A stretch of DNA of 64,000 bases from Craspedostauros australis (taxonomy: Eukaryota > Bacillariophyta > Bacillariophyceae > Mastogloiales > Achnanthaceae): assembly GCA_026770025.1 (NCBI GenBank), contig JAMXDE010000013.1:1178001-1242000 (forward strand). The letters run 5' to 3'. Shown piece by piece: positions 9,716-19,306 of this stretch. The notes below the pieces were generated by a model. It did no database searches, was not told the origin of the DNA, and saw nothing but the letters and a program-made list of their open reading frames with translations. The stretch's first letter is position 1. The number at the start of each line of letters is the position of its first letter. Both the position numbers and the translations under genes were made by a program.

Positions 9716-11023
9716 GTCTCCGCAAGCAGCTGTATCGGTGCTTGTATGATTAGTACCCCAGCAGAGAGTGCAGCACCACGAGCAGCTCGTACAGTATGAT
9801 GTTCTGCAACTGCTCTGCGACTGCTCTGCGACTATCCGTGTGTGGTCCAAGGGTCTCCACGTGTGCGCTCGTGCGGTATGTACTATTATGTACTATTATG
9901 TACTATTAGCGTGCTCGTGTTTGAATGGTATTATTTGAATGGTATTATTTGTGCGACGGGTCTTCCACAGATGCGTGCAATGAAGCACTCGCGCTCGTTC
10001 GAGCCACTCAGGAGGTGTTGCCGAGTCGTTGGGTGGAAGGAGGAATGGACAAGTCACACAAGGGGATGGAACGGAGGCCTCCCTTGCCACCTTTGCCTCC
10101 TCAGAGTGTTCGTACCCTGCAGAGCCCGATTTATTCGTACTTGTGTCCGTGGAACAGGGTCGTCCACTCCTCCTGACAAACTTCACGCCTCGTCTCTTTC
10201 CCACTTCCACAAGCGCGGCCGCCCACGACAACACATCGCCCACACTGCACAAAATCGCCCACGCAGTACCGCCAAGCCACATCGACAAAGATCCTCCCCA
10301 CCGCAGTCGTTTTTGTGACTCATACTTTAGCCCCAGCATGAACATCAATGATCACGTCCATGTACATGATTTTCTGACACTTCACACAACTACTTCTGAG
10401 GATAACAACCGATCATTTCTCCGCCTTGAATTTGTCTGTGACTCATCACTGTGAATCACAAACAGGATTCCTCCTGGTTCCACACAATTTGTTCAGTTAC
10501 CGCGACTGAGATTGCAAACCCACAACACGACCAATCACTGCGGCCACACCGTCACACCAAAACGGTCCCGTTTAGCCACGGGTGATGTCTGGGAATAGGA
10601 GGCGTGACGGCCACGTGCGCTGTTGCTACAAGCATTCTGCCACCATTACTGCTATACTATGATCACACGATGGCACAGCACACTCCGCTCCACTCTCCCA
10701 ACACTCTCTCACAACACCAAAGATGACAATAGATTGTAGTTTATTGTATTAACAGCAAAAGGCCAGACCACTACCCCGTGTTCTGGAAACTCCTTTGCGT
10801 GCGGTTTCGAGCTGTGCTGTGCTGTCTCTCTCTCGCTGTCTCTGCAGCGAGACAGGAAGGGAGCACCACCCACCCAAAGCAAATTGACCATCTAGTCGTA
10901 TTCATTACGCGACGCTGGTCTTCATCTAACGATCCAGAGAGTGCTGCACTTGTATAATACGTTCCAACACGGCACATGCGTCGCATCCGATACCATGCTG
11001 CGACTCCTTACATACCAGTATGC
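9716..11023. other. Intergenic with short tandem repeats; likely promoter of the DUF6824 gene
   Basis: No supportable gene. Immediately upstream of the DUF6824 gene there are three perfect copies of the 10-mer TATGTACTAT (9877-9906), followed by a 14-nt unit TTTGAATGGTATTA repeated twice (about 9920-9949). The rest (about 9950-11023) has no pattern I can interpret; it includes the 3' flank of the SET gene. Confidence 0.5.
9877..9906 (+). repeat. Three tandem 10-mers TATGTACTAT
   Basis: Exact threefold repeat read directly from the sequence. It lies about 160 bp upstream of the DUF6824 start codon. Confidence 0.9.
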
Positions 11024-14000
11024 TCAGCTCTTGCGCTTCTTGGGGAATGACGATGTGATGTTCAGAATGTCATCAACATTGTACAGGTCATCCGTGCCAA
11101 CCTCGGACGGCGCCGCCGACGTGGCCGCCAGCAGCATCGCCTTGCGCTTGATGCCCTTTTCGTGCTCCCGCATCTCGTCGTCCTTCCTCTTCGCGTCGCC
11201 CATCACGCTGCCCTTCAGCGACATCCAGTCCTCGACGAAGTGTCTGCGGAACAACGTGGAATCGCTGTTGCTCACAAACTCGGCCATGTACGGATGGTTC
11301 AGAGCCTGCGATGCCGAGATGCGCTCTTTCGGGTCCATCTTCAGCATCTCGCTGATCAGATCGATCGCCCCCTGGTAGGTGCGACGGTCGTTCTCGTCCA
11401 TGTGGAACATCCGCTCGATGTTGCGCTTGTACTTCTTCTCCCCCTTGATTTGGCCGTAGTACGGAAACCTCGTGAGGTCTCGAAATTGCTTCTTCGACGG
11501 CGTCCCGGCGACCTTGCAGATCGCGCGCATCATGGACTCGCGATCCCGGTGCGTGAAGGGGGGCCTGCGGAGAAGGAGATGGGCCAGCAGACATCCCATC
11601 GCCCACACGTCCGTCTCCATGGTGTGCTTCGGCGAACCAAGCAACATCTCGGGGGCCTCGTAAGGGCTGCTCATGGGTCCCTTGTCCTCACCGGATCTGG
11701 ACTTCTTGATCTTCCTGTGTCGCTCCTTGTCATTCTCGCAAAGCTTCACCGGATCAGCGTGGGCGTCTTCATCGCTGCAGACAGTCGATCGATACAGGTT
11801 GGCAATCTTGACAACCCCGCTGTGGTCGACAACGATCTGATCGCTGGCCAGATTCCGTAGCAGGACGTTGTTGGAGTGACAGTGAGCCAAGGCCGAGATC
11901 AGATCGTGGAACCAGGACACCAAAATCACCGGGCTGAGATGTTTACGCTCGTTTCCACCACCATCACCACCACCAACATCACCGACCGCAGAGTCACAGG
12001 GCTTCTTTCTGGCCATGAATTTTTGCAGGATGAACGGACTTGGCTGGAACAGCAGATGCGGACCGCTCAGCATGTCCTTGCGCCGCCGTTCCTTCTGTGC
12101 GGCAAGCTCATTCTCCTCGCTCGTTCTGGTCAAAGAGAAAATGTCTTCCTCGATGGATCGGCTGATATCTTTGCCGGCATGCTTCGCGCTTGGATTGCTG
12201 TCGTTGTTATCGTTCTTGCTGGCGGCGTCCGCGATGGCCACAGGGAGCACGAAGTTGGGATGGCCGCATGGCGATCGGATGAGTTTGTGCAGGCTGTTGA
12301 GGAGCTGCATCTCCTGAAGAGCGTAGGAAGAAAATCCCATTTGCTGCACGCTGTCATTCTTACGTGGTTGCACTCGTGCTGCATCCTTCTTCGGCCTCCC
12401 CCTTTCCTTCAGGAAGGCAAGCTCTCTCTTCGACATCTTCTCAGGTGGCCAGCGCTGTAATGACACCGCCATGTGCCGCTCTTTCGGCTTCGACGTGCCC
12501 TTTCCCAACTTGTTCAGAGTGGGCAGGTCGGTCGATGTACTGGCGAAGGCGTTGGAGATTTCTGAGAGTGCATCGAATTCTTGTCCGTTGGCTGTCCTCA
12601 CCAAGAACATGTCGCAGATGGAGCCCGACGAACTCTGTCCCAACCGAGGCGGTATCCACCATCTCATCCCGACATTCCGAAGGTGCTGCTCCGCAACTTT
12701 TGCTGGCAGTGCGCACTTTCCGCCCGTCTTGCGTCCCCAGCTCTGATCGTCGACAAGGCTCGACTGAACCGTCCCCAGCCAACCGTCGGACGTCCCGATG
12801 TCCTCCATGCACAGCAGCCCCGCCCAAAGCTTGGACTGCATGATCGTATCGTTGGGCCCGTTTGATTCGGCATCTCTCGCATCCGACAGGCCATGCCCTT
12901 GGCGCCTCTTCACGGTCTCCTGCAGCAAGTGCTCTGCGATGGCCAGCGATCTCCACGATCCCTCCAACACGATATCTTCTGACACACCATCCGGGTTCTT
13001 CTCCACCATGATGTTGCACCCGCTCTCGGCAATGACACCATCCATCTCAGGGATGATGCAGGACTTGACCAGGTCTCGCGGAAGGCCAAGAAACGCCCTT
13101 CGTTTCCTGGCGCGGGTGCTCGTGACCCAGTACCTCATCTCAGCTTGGGTGGACCTCACGGGGCCACCAATGGCTCCCGTGATGCCGCGTGTCATGCAGT
13201 CGAAGCAGATATTGCTGATCATGGGCAGCATATTTGATAGCTGCTTTCTGGCAGACGCATCGCGCAGCTGCTGATGGACGGGGCTCTTCTTCGAAATGAA
13301 AGCTGTCGTATTCACGAACGCAGCGATTGTTTCTGCCACTTGATGGACCTTGACGGGTACCAATCTTAGCACAAGAAACATATTTTCGAGATTCACCTGC
13401 ATGAAGGCAAGGGCTGCAGCGAACACGTATTCGGCGCCATGCTTCAGCCATACTGCGGGGCCGGAAGCGAGGATCGGGGAACTGCAGACGAAGCGCAGCG
13501 CCGACTTTGCAGTCTTCTCGTTCGCGATGTTGGCGTTCGGACTGGCGGCGGCATCAACCATCCAGTCAAGTCCTTTCCAGAACACGTCGTAATCGAGAGT
13601 AGCGAGAATCTCCTTTTCTGCCGCCACGACTCTTTCAGCCAGCACCGATACTTCCTCCTTTGCCGAATCGAAGAGACTGCCAGGGTAGAAGATGGCGTAC
13701 GCAGCTTCCAGGACCTGCTCCAGCGTCTTCCAACGGACCAGTTTCTGCGACTTGTTCGCGATGAAGAGGCATGCCAACTCGAAGTCTTTTATCCGCAAGG
13801 CAGATCGCTGCTCGATGGTTTGCTTCGTTACGCTGAGGTATCGATAAAAGATGATGACGGCATGAACGGCGACGGTTGGTTTGTGGTCCAACGTATCAAC
13901 AATGTCGGCGATTTCCACGCATGCATTCGACACGACCCGCCCGTCGAATGGCGATCCTTGCTGCATCGAGGGCGATGGCGCGACCGAGCTGTGATTTGGC

Positions 14001-16546
14001 ACTGCGTGGCCGTCGTTTGCTTGCGAAGGAGAACCGGATGATTTGGTCGGTGCCTGATGGGCCAGAGTCCAATCACGCCCAAACATCCAAGCGTGCTTTC
14101 GAATGCCGTGATCGCGGTACGTTTCGACTTGCAACCGAATCAGCTCTTCTGCGAGCGAAGCCCGGTCTTGCTCTGACATCGAGTCAACTGCATTGTCACC
14201 GTCAATTACCACCGGTCTTTCAGCCCCCTTCCCATCCACTCGCAGATGGTCGCCTGTCATCGAGTCGACGGATACAGACGCCCCAGTGACTTTGTGGACC
14301 AAATCGAAGAAAGCGCCGCCGTTTCTCATCATGTACGGCTGGTAAATTCTGTCCGCGCCCAGGTGGAGGTACCTGACACCCCTCGACAGCTCAGCTGCCC
14401 GTGTGCTGATCAAGGTCCAGATCTTCGGTACTTCCTTGGGGTCGCAGCCGAAGTACACCTTGCGTGGCCCGAGCGGGTCAGATTCAGCGACGCGCCTGTT
14501 GGCAGTGTCGATCCGTCCCTTGTCGGATGGGACTTGCACCCATATGCTGCACCGCTGGGTGGTCTCGAAGGAAGCAAAGAATGGGGCCTTGCTCTTCAGA
14601 TCTTCACTGACGCCCTGCGCTCGTCGGTCCCGAACCTGCTTGAGCCCATTGCCTCCTCCTGATGTGTGCGATGATCCGCTACCCATGAGGAGATCAAGCT
14701 GCGAGTGAGTTAGCGATCCACCGAGGAAGCCCAGGTCTTTGTAGATGTTGTGCGCTGTTTTGGGCGTCTTCTTTTCGCCGCAGCAGTGCAACACCTGCGT
14801 CCACAGATGCTCCTTGGCCATGTCGAGGTCCGAAAGCAAGGTCGCCTCTACCAGGAGTCTCGCAATCAGCTTGCTCTTGGATTCGGACGGTGCGAACGCG
14901 ATGCTCACATTGCGGCATCGATCTCGTATGGCCGGCATTCGCAGATTGACGTCTGCGACTATTGATCGGGGCATGATCAATTCGGCCGTGAATTTGCGCT
15001 GGCCGGTTGATCCATCGCCCTTGTCTCCTGCAGCAAGCGAATCCGCCGGATTCTTGGCGATGCCATTCGATTGCTCCTTCTCCGCCTTCTGGAACCACTC
15101 CGCCCAATACTCCTGCGTCTTGGTCAGGATGTTCATTGCTCGTATCACATCCGACCCAAACACGAGGACCTTCCACACCGACCCGTCGGTCGATTGTTCC
15201 AGCGCCTTGAACTTCTCCACCTCCTCTGGCGTCGTAGGACCCAGCGGAGGTTTGCACATCTGCGTGACCGAGATGGTCACCTGGCACTTGCGGCGACAGT
15301 CGTCGATGACATTGAGCTCGTCGAATTTTTCCTTGATGGGAGTTTGGACGAATATGTGGGTCTTGTTGGGAAGGTTGCCAGTGAGGTTGGACGCGGTCAG
15401 GAGACTCTTTGTGAGCGTCGGGGCGGCCTTAATCTTTTTGCTGATGATGAATTGCTCAGCTTGTTCGTCCAGTATCATCCAATCCTCATTCTTGAGGTCC
15501 TCCCAAACCTCTTCATGATCGTGCCGGTACATGACAAGATGCATCCTGTTGTCCGGGTTGTACTGCGTGACGTCTCCCCAAAAGTACTGCTGGGTCTCCT
15601 TGCTGAAGATCTGGATGGATCGGTTGATGATCTCCTTCCCCGGCTGCTGCAGGAACGGCTTCTTCCAATGCGCGGACAGACTGGCCTCGAGCTGCTCCTC
15701 CTCCAGCGACTTTGGCAGTTCGAGCGTTCCGCGACACGTCGGTGCCCCGCAGTGACACTTGGTGGGCGCCCTTCCCCGGCGCAGCTCCCATTGGTAATCG
15801 AACGACAACTCCGTCCCAGCAGCGATGTCCGTTTTGGCGACGATGGCATTTCGATTGATGCCTCGGACCTTCCATTTCTCAACCAGGCAGTTCGGCTCGC
15901 AGGAATGGTTGATGTACCTCGCGATGCCTCCCTTGTGCCGAGCATCGAGATACGTGGTGTTGTCCAGCGACATGATGTAGAGCTTGCGCTCATTGCGGTA
16001 GGTTCGGAATAGGCGGTTGACGTAGGATTTTGGAATGGCCCTGCCGACGTACTCGGTGAGGAGGTCCCCCTTCTTGGTGTCCTCCAAGACCTTGAGACCG
16101 AGGCCCTTTTTCTCGGTTTCGAATAACTTGAGCGGCTTCCACTGCTTGTTTTGCAGGCGTTTGTTCCCGCAGTACTGGCCAGTGGGGCAGCTGGGCCCGC
16201 ATTCCTCCATGCAGGCGTAGAGTTCGCAATCTCCGTCGAGGCAGCATATCTCGACGTGGCCGTCCTCCGAATCGTCGCTTCTGATCGGGATGCAGCTGCA
16301 CTGATCGCCCATGGGATCCGAGCGTGGGCGCCTCATCATCTCGCCGACCATCTGGCTGTCGGGCACGTCGTTGGCCCATTCGACCTCGTCGACTAGTATG
16401 AAGTCTCTTTCCTTCTGCTTGATCATGTCTTCGTTGTGCCGCCTCAGCTCTTCCAAGTCAAAAGGTTTCGGGGGAGTTGCGGGCGAATCCGTTGTCGGTG
16501 GTGGGGGCGGAGGGGGCGGGGATTCATCTTCTGGTTGAGACGTCAT
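11024..16546 (-). CDS. SET histone methyltransferase fused to cyclin fold and CDK12-like pseudokinase
   Basis: The product is 1840 aa from the ATG at 16546 (upstream in-frame start codons are GTG). Domain order: Pro-rich N-terminus; Cys-rich AWS about 83-128; SET about 135-253 with NHSCEPNC at 213-220 and FDYQW; post-SET CHCGAPTCRG about 264-273. This is the SETD2/NSD/ASH1-like H3K36 class. A WGDVT segment (about 321-370) may be Tudor/PWWP-like. KH-like segments follow around 395-480 and 1150-1210 (tentative). A cyclin fold is at about 871-992 (VAVHAVIIFYRYLSV, then FELACLFIANKSQKL, then EKEILATLDYDVFW). A CDK-type kinase fold is at about 1340-1757; its FPYYGQIKGEKKYKRNI resembles the CDK12/13/Ctk1 subfamily. 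The kinase lacks catalytic residues: Lys to Ser1362, HRD to LRN (Asn1565), DFG to NLY (Asn1583). There is one uninterrupted frame. Likely nuclear, on elongating RNA polymerase II (inference). Confidence 0.9.
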   Translation of the reverse strand: MTSQPEDESPPPPPPPPTTDSPATPPKPFDLEELRRHNEDMIKQKERDFILVDEVEWANDVPDSQMVGEMMRRPRSDPMGDQCSCIPIRSDDSEDGHVEICCLDGDCELYACMEECGPSCPTGQYCGNKRLQNKQWKPLKLFETEKKGLGLKVLEDTKKGDLLTEYVGRAIPKSYVNRLFRTYRNERKLYIMSLDNTTYLDARHKGGIARYINHSCEPNCLVEKWKVRGINRNAIVAKTDIAAGTELSFDYQWELRRGRAPTKCHCGAPTCRGTLELPKSLEEEQLEASLSAHWKKPFLQQPGKEIINRSIQIFSKETQQYFWGDVTQYNPDNRMHLVMYRHDHEEVWEDLKNEDWMILDEQAEQFIISKKIKAAPTLTKSLLTASNLTGNLPNKTHIFVQTPIKEKFDELNVIDDCRRKCQVTISVTQMCKPPLGPTTPEEVEKFKALEQSTDGSVWKVLVFGSDVIRAMNILTKTQEYWAEWFQKAEKEQSNGIAKNPADSLAAGDKGDGSTGQRKFTAELIMPRSIVADVNLRMPAIRDRCRNVSIAFAPSESKSKLIARLLVEATLLSDLDMAKEHLWTQVLHCCGEKKTPKTAHNIYKDLGFLGGSLTHSQLDLLMGSGSSHTSGGGNGLKQVRDRRAQGVSEDLKSKAPFFASFETTQRCSIWVQVPSDKGRIDTANRRVAESDPLGPRKVYFGCDPKEVPKIWTLISTRAAELSRGVRYLHLGADRIYQPYMMRNGGAFFDLVHKVTGASVSVDSMTGDHLRVDGKGAERPVVIDGDNAVDSMSEQDRASLAEELIRLQVETYRDHGIRKHAWMFGRDWTLAHQAPTKSSGSPSQANDGHAVPNHSSVAPSPSMQQGSPFDGRVVSNACVEIADIVDTLDHKPTVAVHAVIIFYRYLSVTKQTIEQRSALRIKDFELACLFIANKSQKLVRWKTLEQVLEAAYAIFYPGSLFDSAKEEVSVLAERVVAAEKEILATLDYDVFWKGLDWMVDAAASPNANIANEKTAKSALRFVCSSPILASGPAVWLKHGAEYVFAAALAFMQVNLENMFLVLRLVPVKVHQVAETIAAFVNTTAFISKKSPVHQQLRDASARKQLSNMLPMISNICFDCMTRGITGAIGGPVRSTQAEMRYWVTSTRARKRRAFLGLPRDLVKSCIIPEMDGVIAESGCNIMVEKNPDGVSEDIVLEGSWRSLAIAEHLLQETVKRRQGHGLSDARDAESNGPNDTIMQSKLWAGLLCMEDIGTSDGWLGTVQSSLVDDQSWGRKTGGKCALPAKVAEQHLRNVGMRWWIPPRLGQSSSGSICDMFLVRTANGQEFDALSEISNAFASTSTDLPTLNKLGKGTSKPKERHMAVSLQRWPPEKMSKRELAFLKERGRPKKDAARVQPRKNDSVQQMGFSSYALQEMQLLNSLHKLIRSPCGHPNFVLPVAIADAASKNDNNDSNPSAKHAGKDISRSIEEDIFSLTRTSEENELAAQKERRRKDMLSGPHLLFQPSPFILQKFMARKKPCDSAVGDVGGGDGGGNERKHLSPVILVSWFHDLISALAHCHSNNVLLRNLASDQIVVDHSGVVKIANLYRSTVCSDEDAHADPVKLCENDKERHRKIKKSRSGEDKGPMSSPYEAPEMLLGSPKHTMETDVWAMGCLLAHLLLRRPPFTHRDRESMMRAICKVAGTPSKKQFRDLTRFPYYGQIKGEKKYKRNIERMFHMDENDRRTYQGAIDLISEMLKMDPKERISASQALNHPYMAEFVSNSDSTLFRRHFVEDWMSLKGSVMGDAKRKDDEMREHEKGIKRKAMLLAATSAAPSEVGTDDLYNVDDILNITSSFPKKRKS

Positions 16547-18139
16547 TGTTGCTCGCTTCGCCTCGCTTTTTGCGGATGATGGTTGGCCGTCCCTTCGATT
16601 TCGAGTAGTTTGGTTTGATTTCAGCAGCCGCAGACCACGGACCACAGACCTTCACACACAGACGTTCACTGGATGGCTTCTTTCGGTGCGACGAATGTGT
16701 GATGTTTGTGATGTATAATATGTGCTGTATGGTAAGATATGTGATGGGCGTGGAGTGTCACCAATGCTCTGTGGTGTAATATGTGCGAGGATGGTGTATT
16801 CTGGATGGTGCTTTGGCTGCAATAAATCGCTCCAATGCTGGGCCGTGCTGGGCAATGTTGCGGATGTGATGTATGATAGATGTGATGCGGATGTAATGAC
16901 AGTGGCGGTGGCAACTCTGGGGTTGGATGGTGGACTCTGAGAAGTAGAGCATGGAATGACTTTCGTCGAGGCAATGCGACTCTGCTGCCACTGTCTGATG
17001 CGGCTGATGTGGTTGTCACAAGTCTCCCACCGACGTGATTGCTGTTGGACCAGAGTCCCTCGTGCTGATAGTCGTAGTCGTACCAGCGACACTGACGTCA
17101 ATGCTCGGAGGGAGGACGCGTTCGGGTATGGTACCTGTGCCAATTGATTGGCAGCGTCTATGTCTGTCGAATTTCAGGTGCACCTCGTGATACAAAACGT
17201 GGAATCAATGACCTGCTGTCTGGTGTGCAGCCTGTCCTGTCGTCTCAAAGAGGTGCCGCGGATTCTGTTGCTTTCGATTTCGGTGTGGCGATCAGTCACC
17301 GTTTTTGTGTTTGAGGACCATCAACCAAGCAACGAAGCAACGAAGTAGCGAAGCAACCAAAACAGAGACAGAGAGGCATCGACAACACCCACGGAACAAG
17401 GCAACATCCATCGCCTCCAATCGTGTCGTTGGCGTGTTGGGCATTTATTTGTTGTGTCGTTTCGATCGATTCATTGGATGACGGACAGAAGGCCAGACTC
17501 TGCCGCCAAAAAAGAAGTGTTTCGTGGTTTGTCTGTGTTTGTGACTTCGCCATCGCCCTTCCTCCAAGCAGTGGCTGTCTTGTGCCTTGTCACGGTTTTC
17601 TTGTGATCGCGATGGCTCTGGTGTTGGATCCAACCCAGGTGAGATGACAATGACCAAAGGGGGGAGAGGGAGGAAGCACCTGAACACCCAGTGCACTGCA
17701 GAGGACAGATTTATGATTGTCTGTTCCGATCTATCTGCCCATCCATCCATCCATCCATCCATCCATCCGACGAACCACAACTACACTAGCTCGGAAGAAG
17801 CCGACGGATCTTGGTGTATTCTCTCGTGCAAGCACAAGCGAAGAGCATCAACATCGGTATCGACAACAACATCGACAACAACATCGACATCGGCAGAAGA
17901 CAGCTTCCAAGTCACTTCGCCGAAGAGTGACAATCCGGACCAACCGACAGAGCCTGTTCACTCCAACCGACGTGTACTCCAACCCATGCAACTCTGCACT
18001 CTCTAGAGAGTACCACACGTACCATACTCTGCTCTGCTCCACCATACTCCACTCTACATCACCCGACTCTACATTACCCAACTCTACGTTGCTCGACTCG
18101 CACTGGCACGGTATCAGCCACCCAAGCATTATACCCGCC
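16547..18139. promoter_or_regulatory. Divergent intergenic region between SET fusion and p24 genes
   Basis: No gene seen. The two flanking genes start head to head, so this 1.6 kb must hold both promoters. It contains a (CCAT)n microsatellite at about 17738-17768. No core promoter element is convincing by eye. Confidence 0.4.
17738..17768 (+). repeat. (CCAT)n microsatellite
   Basis: About seven and a half uninterrupted copies of the tetranucleotide, upstream of the p24 gene. Confidence 0.9.
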
Positions 18140-18991
18140 ATGACCATCTCACCAACACAAAGTCAGCACAAACGCGGTCAACGGCGTGAAGCCTCGCAGC
18201 CACTGTCACAGACCCAGTCAAAGTCACCGCCAAAGTCACCGTCAATGATCCAGTCGCAGCACATCCCTCGCTCCCGCCGCCAAAGGTATCAACGCGGCCG
18301 CGGCCGTCACAATTCCCCGCTTCGATCCCTGCTGTGCTCGACGCTCATCCTGCTCATGGCGTGGCTGCTGCCCAAGTCGCAGGCGTCGATCGTCATATCG
18401 TTGCCACCCGAAGAGGAGGAATGCCTTGTCATCGTCCTCAACCCAGACAAGCCATGCAACATTGAAGGCACCTTCGAATTGCTCGATGATGGATTGACGC
18501 CCGATCCCGTGGTCGTGAATCTGGGTGACACCGAGACTGGCCGGATGCTGTACCGATCACCGCGTCGCGTGCGCAACGGCAAGTTCTCCATCACGCCGGA
18601 ACCGCACCAGCGAAGGATCTCCATCTGCGTCCAGAACGGATCACGCTTCGGCGACAGACGCTCATCCAGCGCATACGCACCCGCGTCGGATCATCTGCAG
18701 AGGACGATCGGTCTCCATTGGTCCGTGACGCCACGCAAGATACACAAGGAGATTCTAGACACCAACGACAAGCTGCTCATGAGGGCCGAATCGTTGAACT
18801 CCAGACTCGACGGCCTGCTCAACCATCAGGAGTACATGCGCGTCAGGGAGGGGAAGCATCGGGATCTCGTGGAATCCACCTTCGATCAGCTGCTCGTCTG
18901 GGTGTGCGCGGAGGTCATTCTGCTCATCGTCATTGCAATCGGACAGGTTCTGTACTTTCGGAGATTCCTGGAGAGGCGTCACTACATGTAA
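18140..18991 (+). CDS. p24/emp24 family cargo receptor (TMED-like)
   Basis: The product is 283 aa from the ATG at 18140, or 248 aa from the in-frame ATG at 18245. After a basic, Gln/Ser-rich N-terminal extension there is a signal-anchor-like hydrophobic stretch (LLCSTLILLMAWLLPKSQAS), then a GOLD domain with the family pattern EECLVIVLN...CNIEGTFELLDDG and HQRRISICVQNGS (two Cys that could pair), then a heptad-rich coiled coil. A single C-terminal membrane helix (LLVWVCAEVILLIVIAIGQVL) is followed by a short cytosolic tail YFRRFLERRHYM with dibasic residues. This layout is diagnostic of p24 proteins, which cycle between ER and Golgi in COPII and COPI vesicles. The N-terminal extension before the signal peptide is unusually long, so the later start may be the real one. 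Confidence 0.88.
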   Translation: MTISPTQSQHKRGQRREASQPLSQTQSKSPPKSPSMIQSQHIPRSRRQRYQRGRGRHNSPLRSLLCSTLILLMAWLLPKSQASIVISLPPEEEECLVIVLNPDKPCNIEGTFELLDDGLTPDPVVVNLGDTETGRMLYRSPRRVRNGKFSITPEPHQRRISICVQNGSRFGDRRSSSAYAPASDHLQRTIGLHWSVTPRKIHKEILDTNDKLLMRAESLNSRLDGLLNHQEYMRVREGKHRDLVESTFDQLLVWVCAEVILLIVIAIGQVLYFRRFLERRHYM

Positions 18992-19306
18992 ACAATTAAT
19001 GTGTATGCCCGCTACAGACGCTGATGCCATGTCCTACTACCAGTATTACACCATGCTCGGTTGATATTGTATGTGACAGAGATTCACTTTTCGCTTTGGA
19101 TCTTCGATTTTCTCCACTCTACCATATGTACTCTACTCTGCTCTATTGGACGATCTATTCGAGACGTAGTGACTTCTCGCTGCTACATAGCTGTTGGTTC
19201 ATGACGGTTATGACACGCGTTGACACGCTGTTCCCCACCATCTACCTACCTAGCAACACGTCACGTCACGTCAAGCCATACCACGCTACGCCATGTGCTC
19301 CGGCAG
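18992..19306. other. Intergenic between convergent genes
   Basis: The 315 bp separate the 3' ends of the p24 and GT31 genes. Only ACTCTAC-type simple motifs are seen. Confidence 0.5.

Noticed and set aside
12364-16012. Several plus-strand frames up to 313 codons opposite the SET fusion gene
   Set aside because: Antisense shadows of a gene with clear domains.
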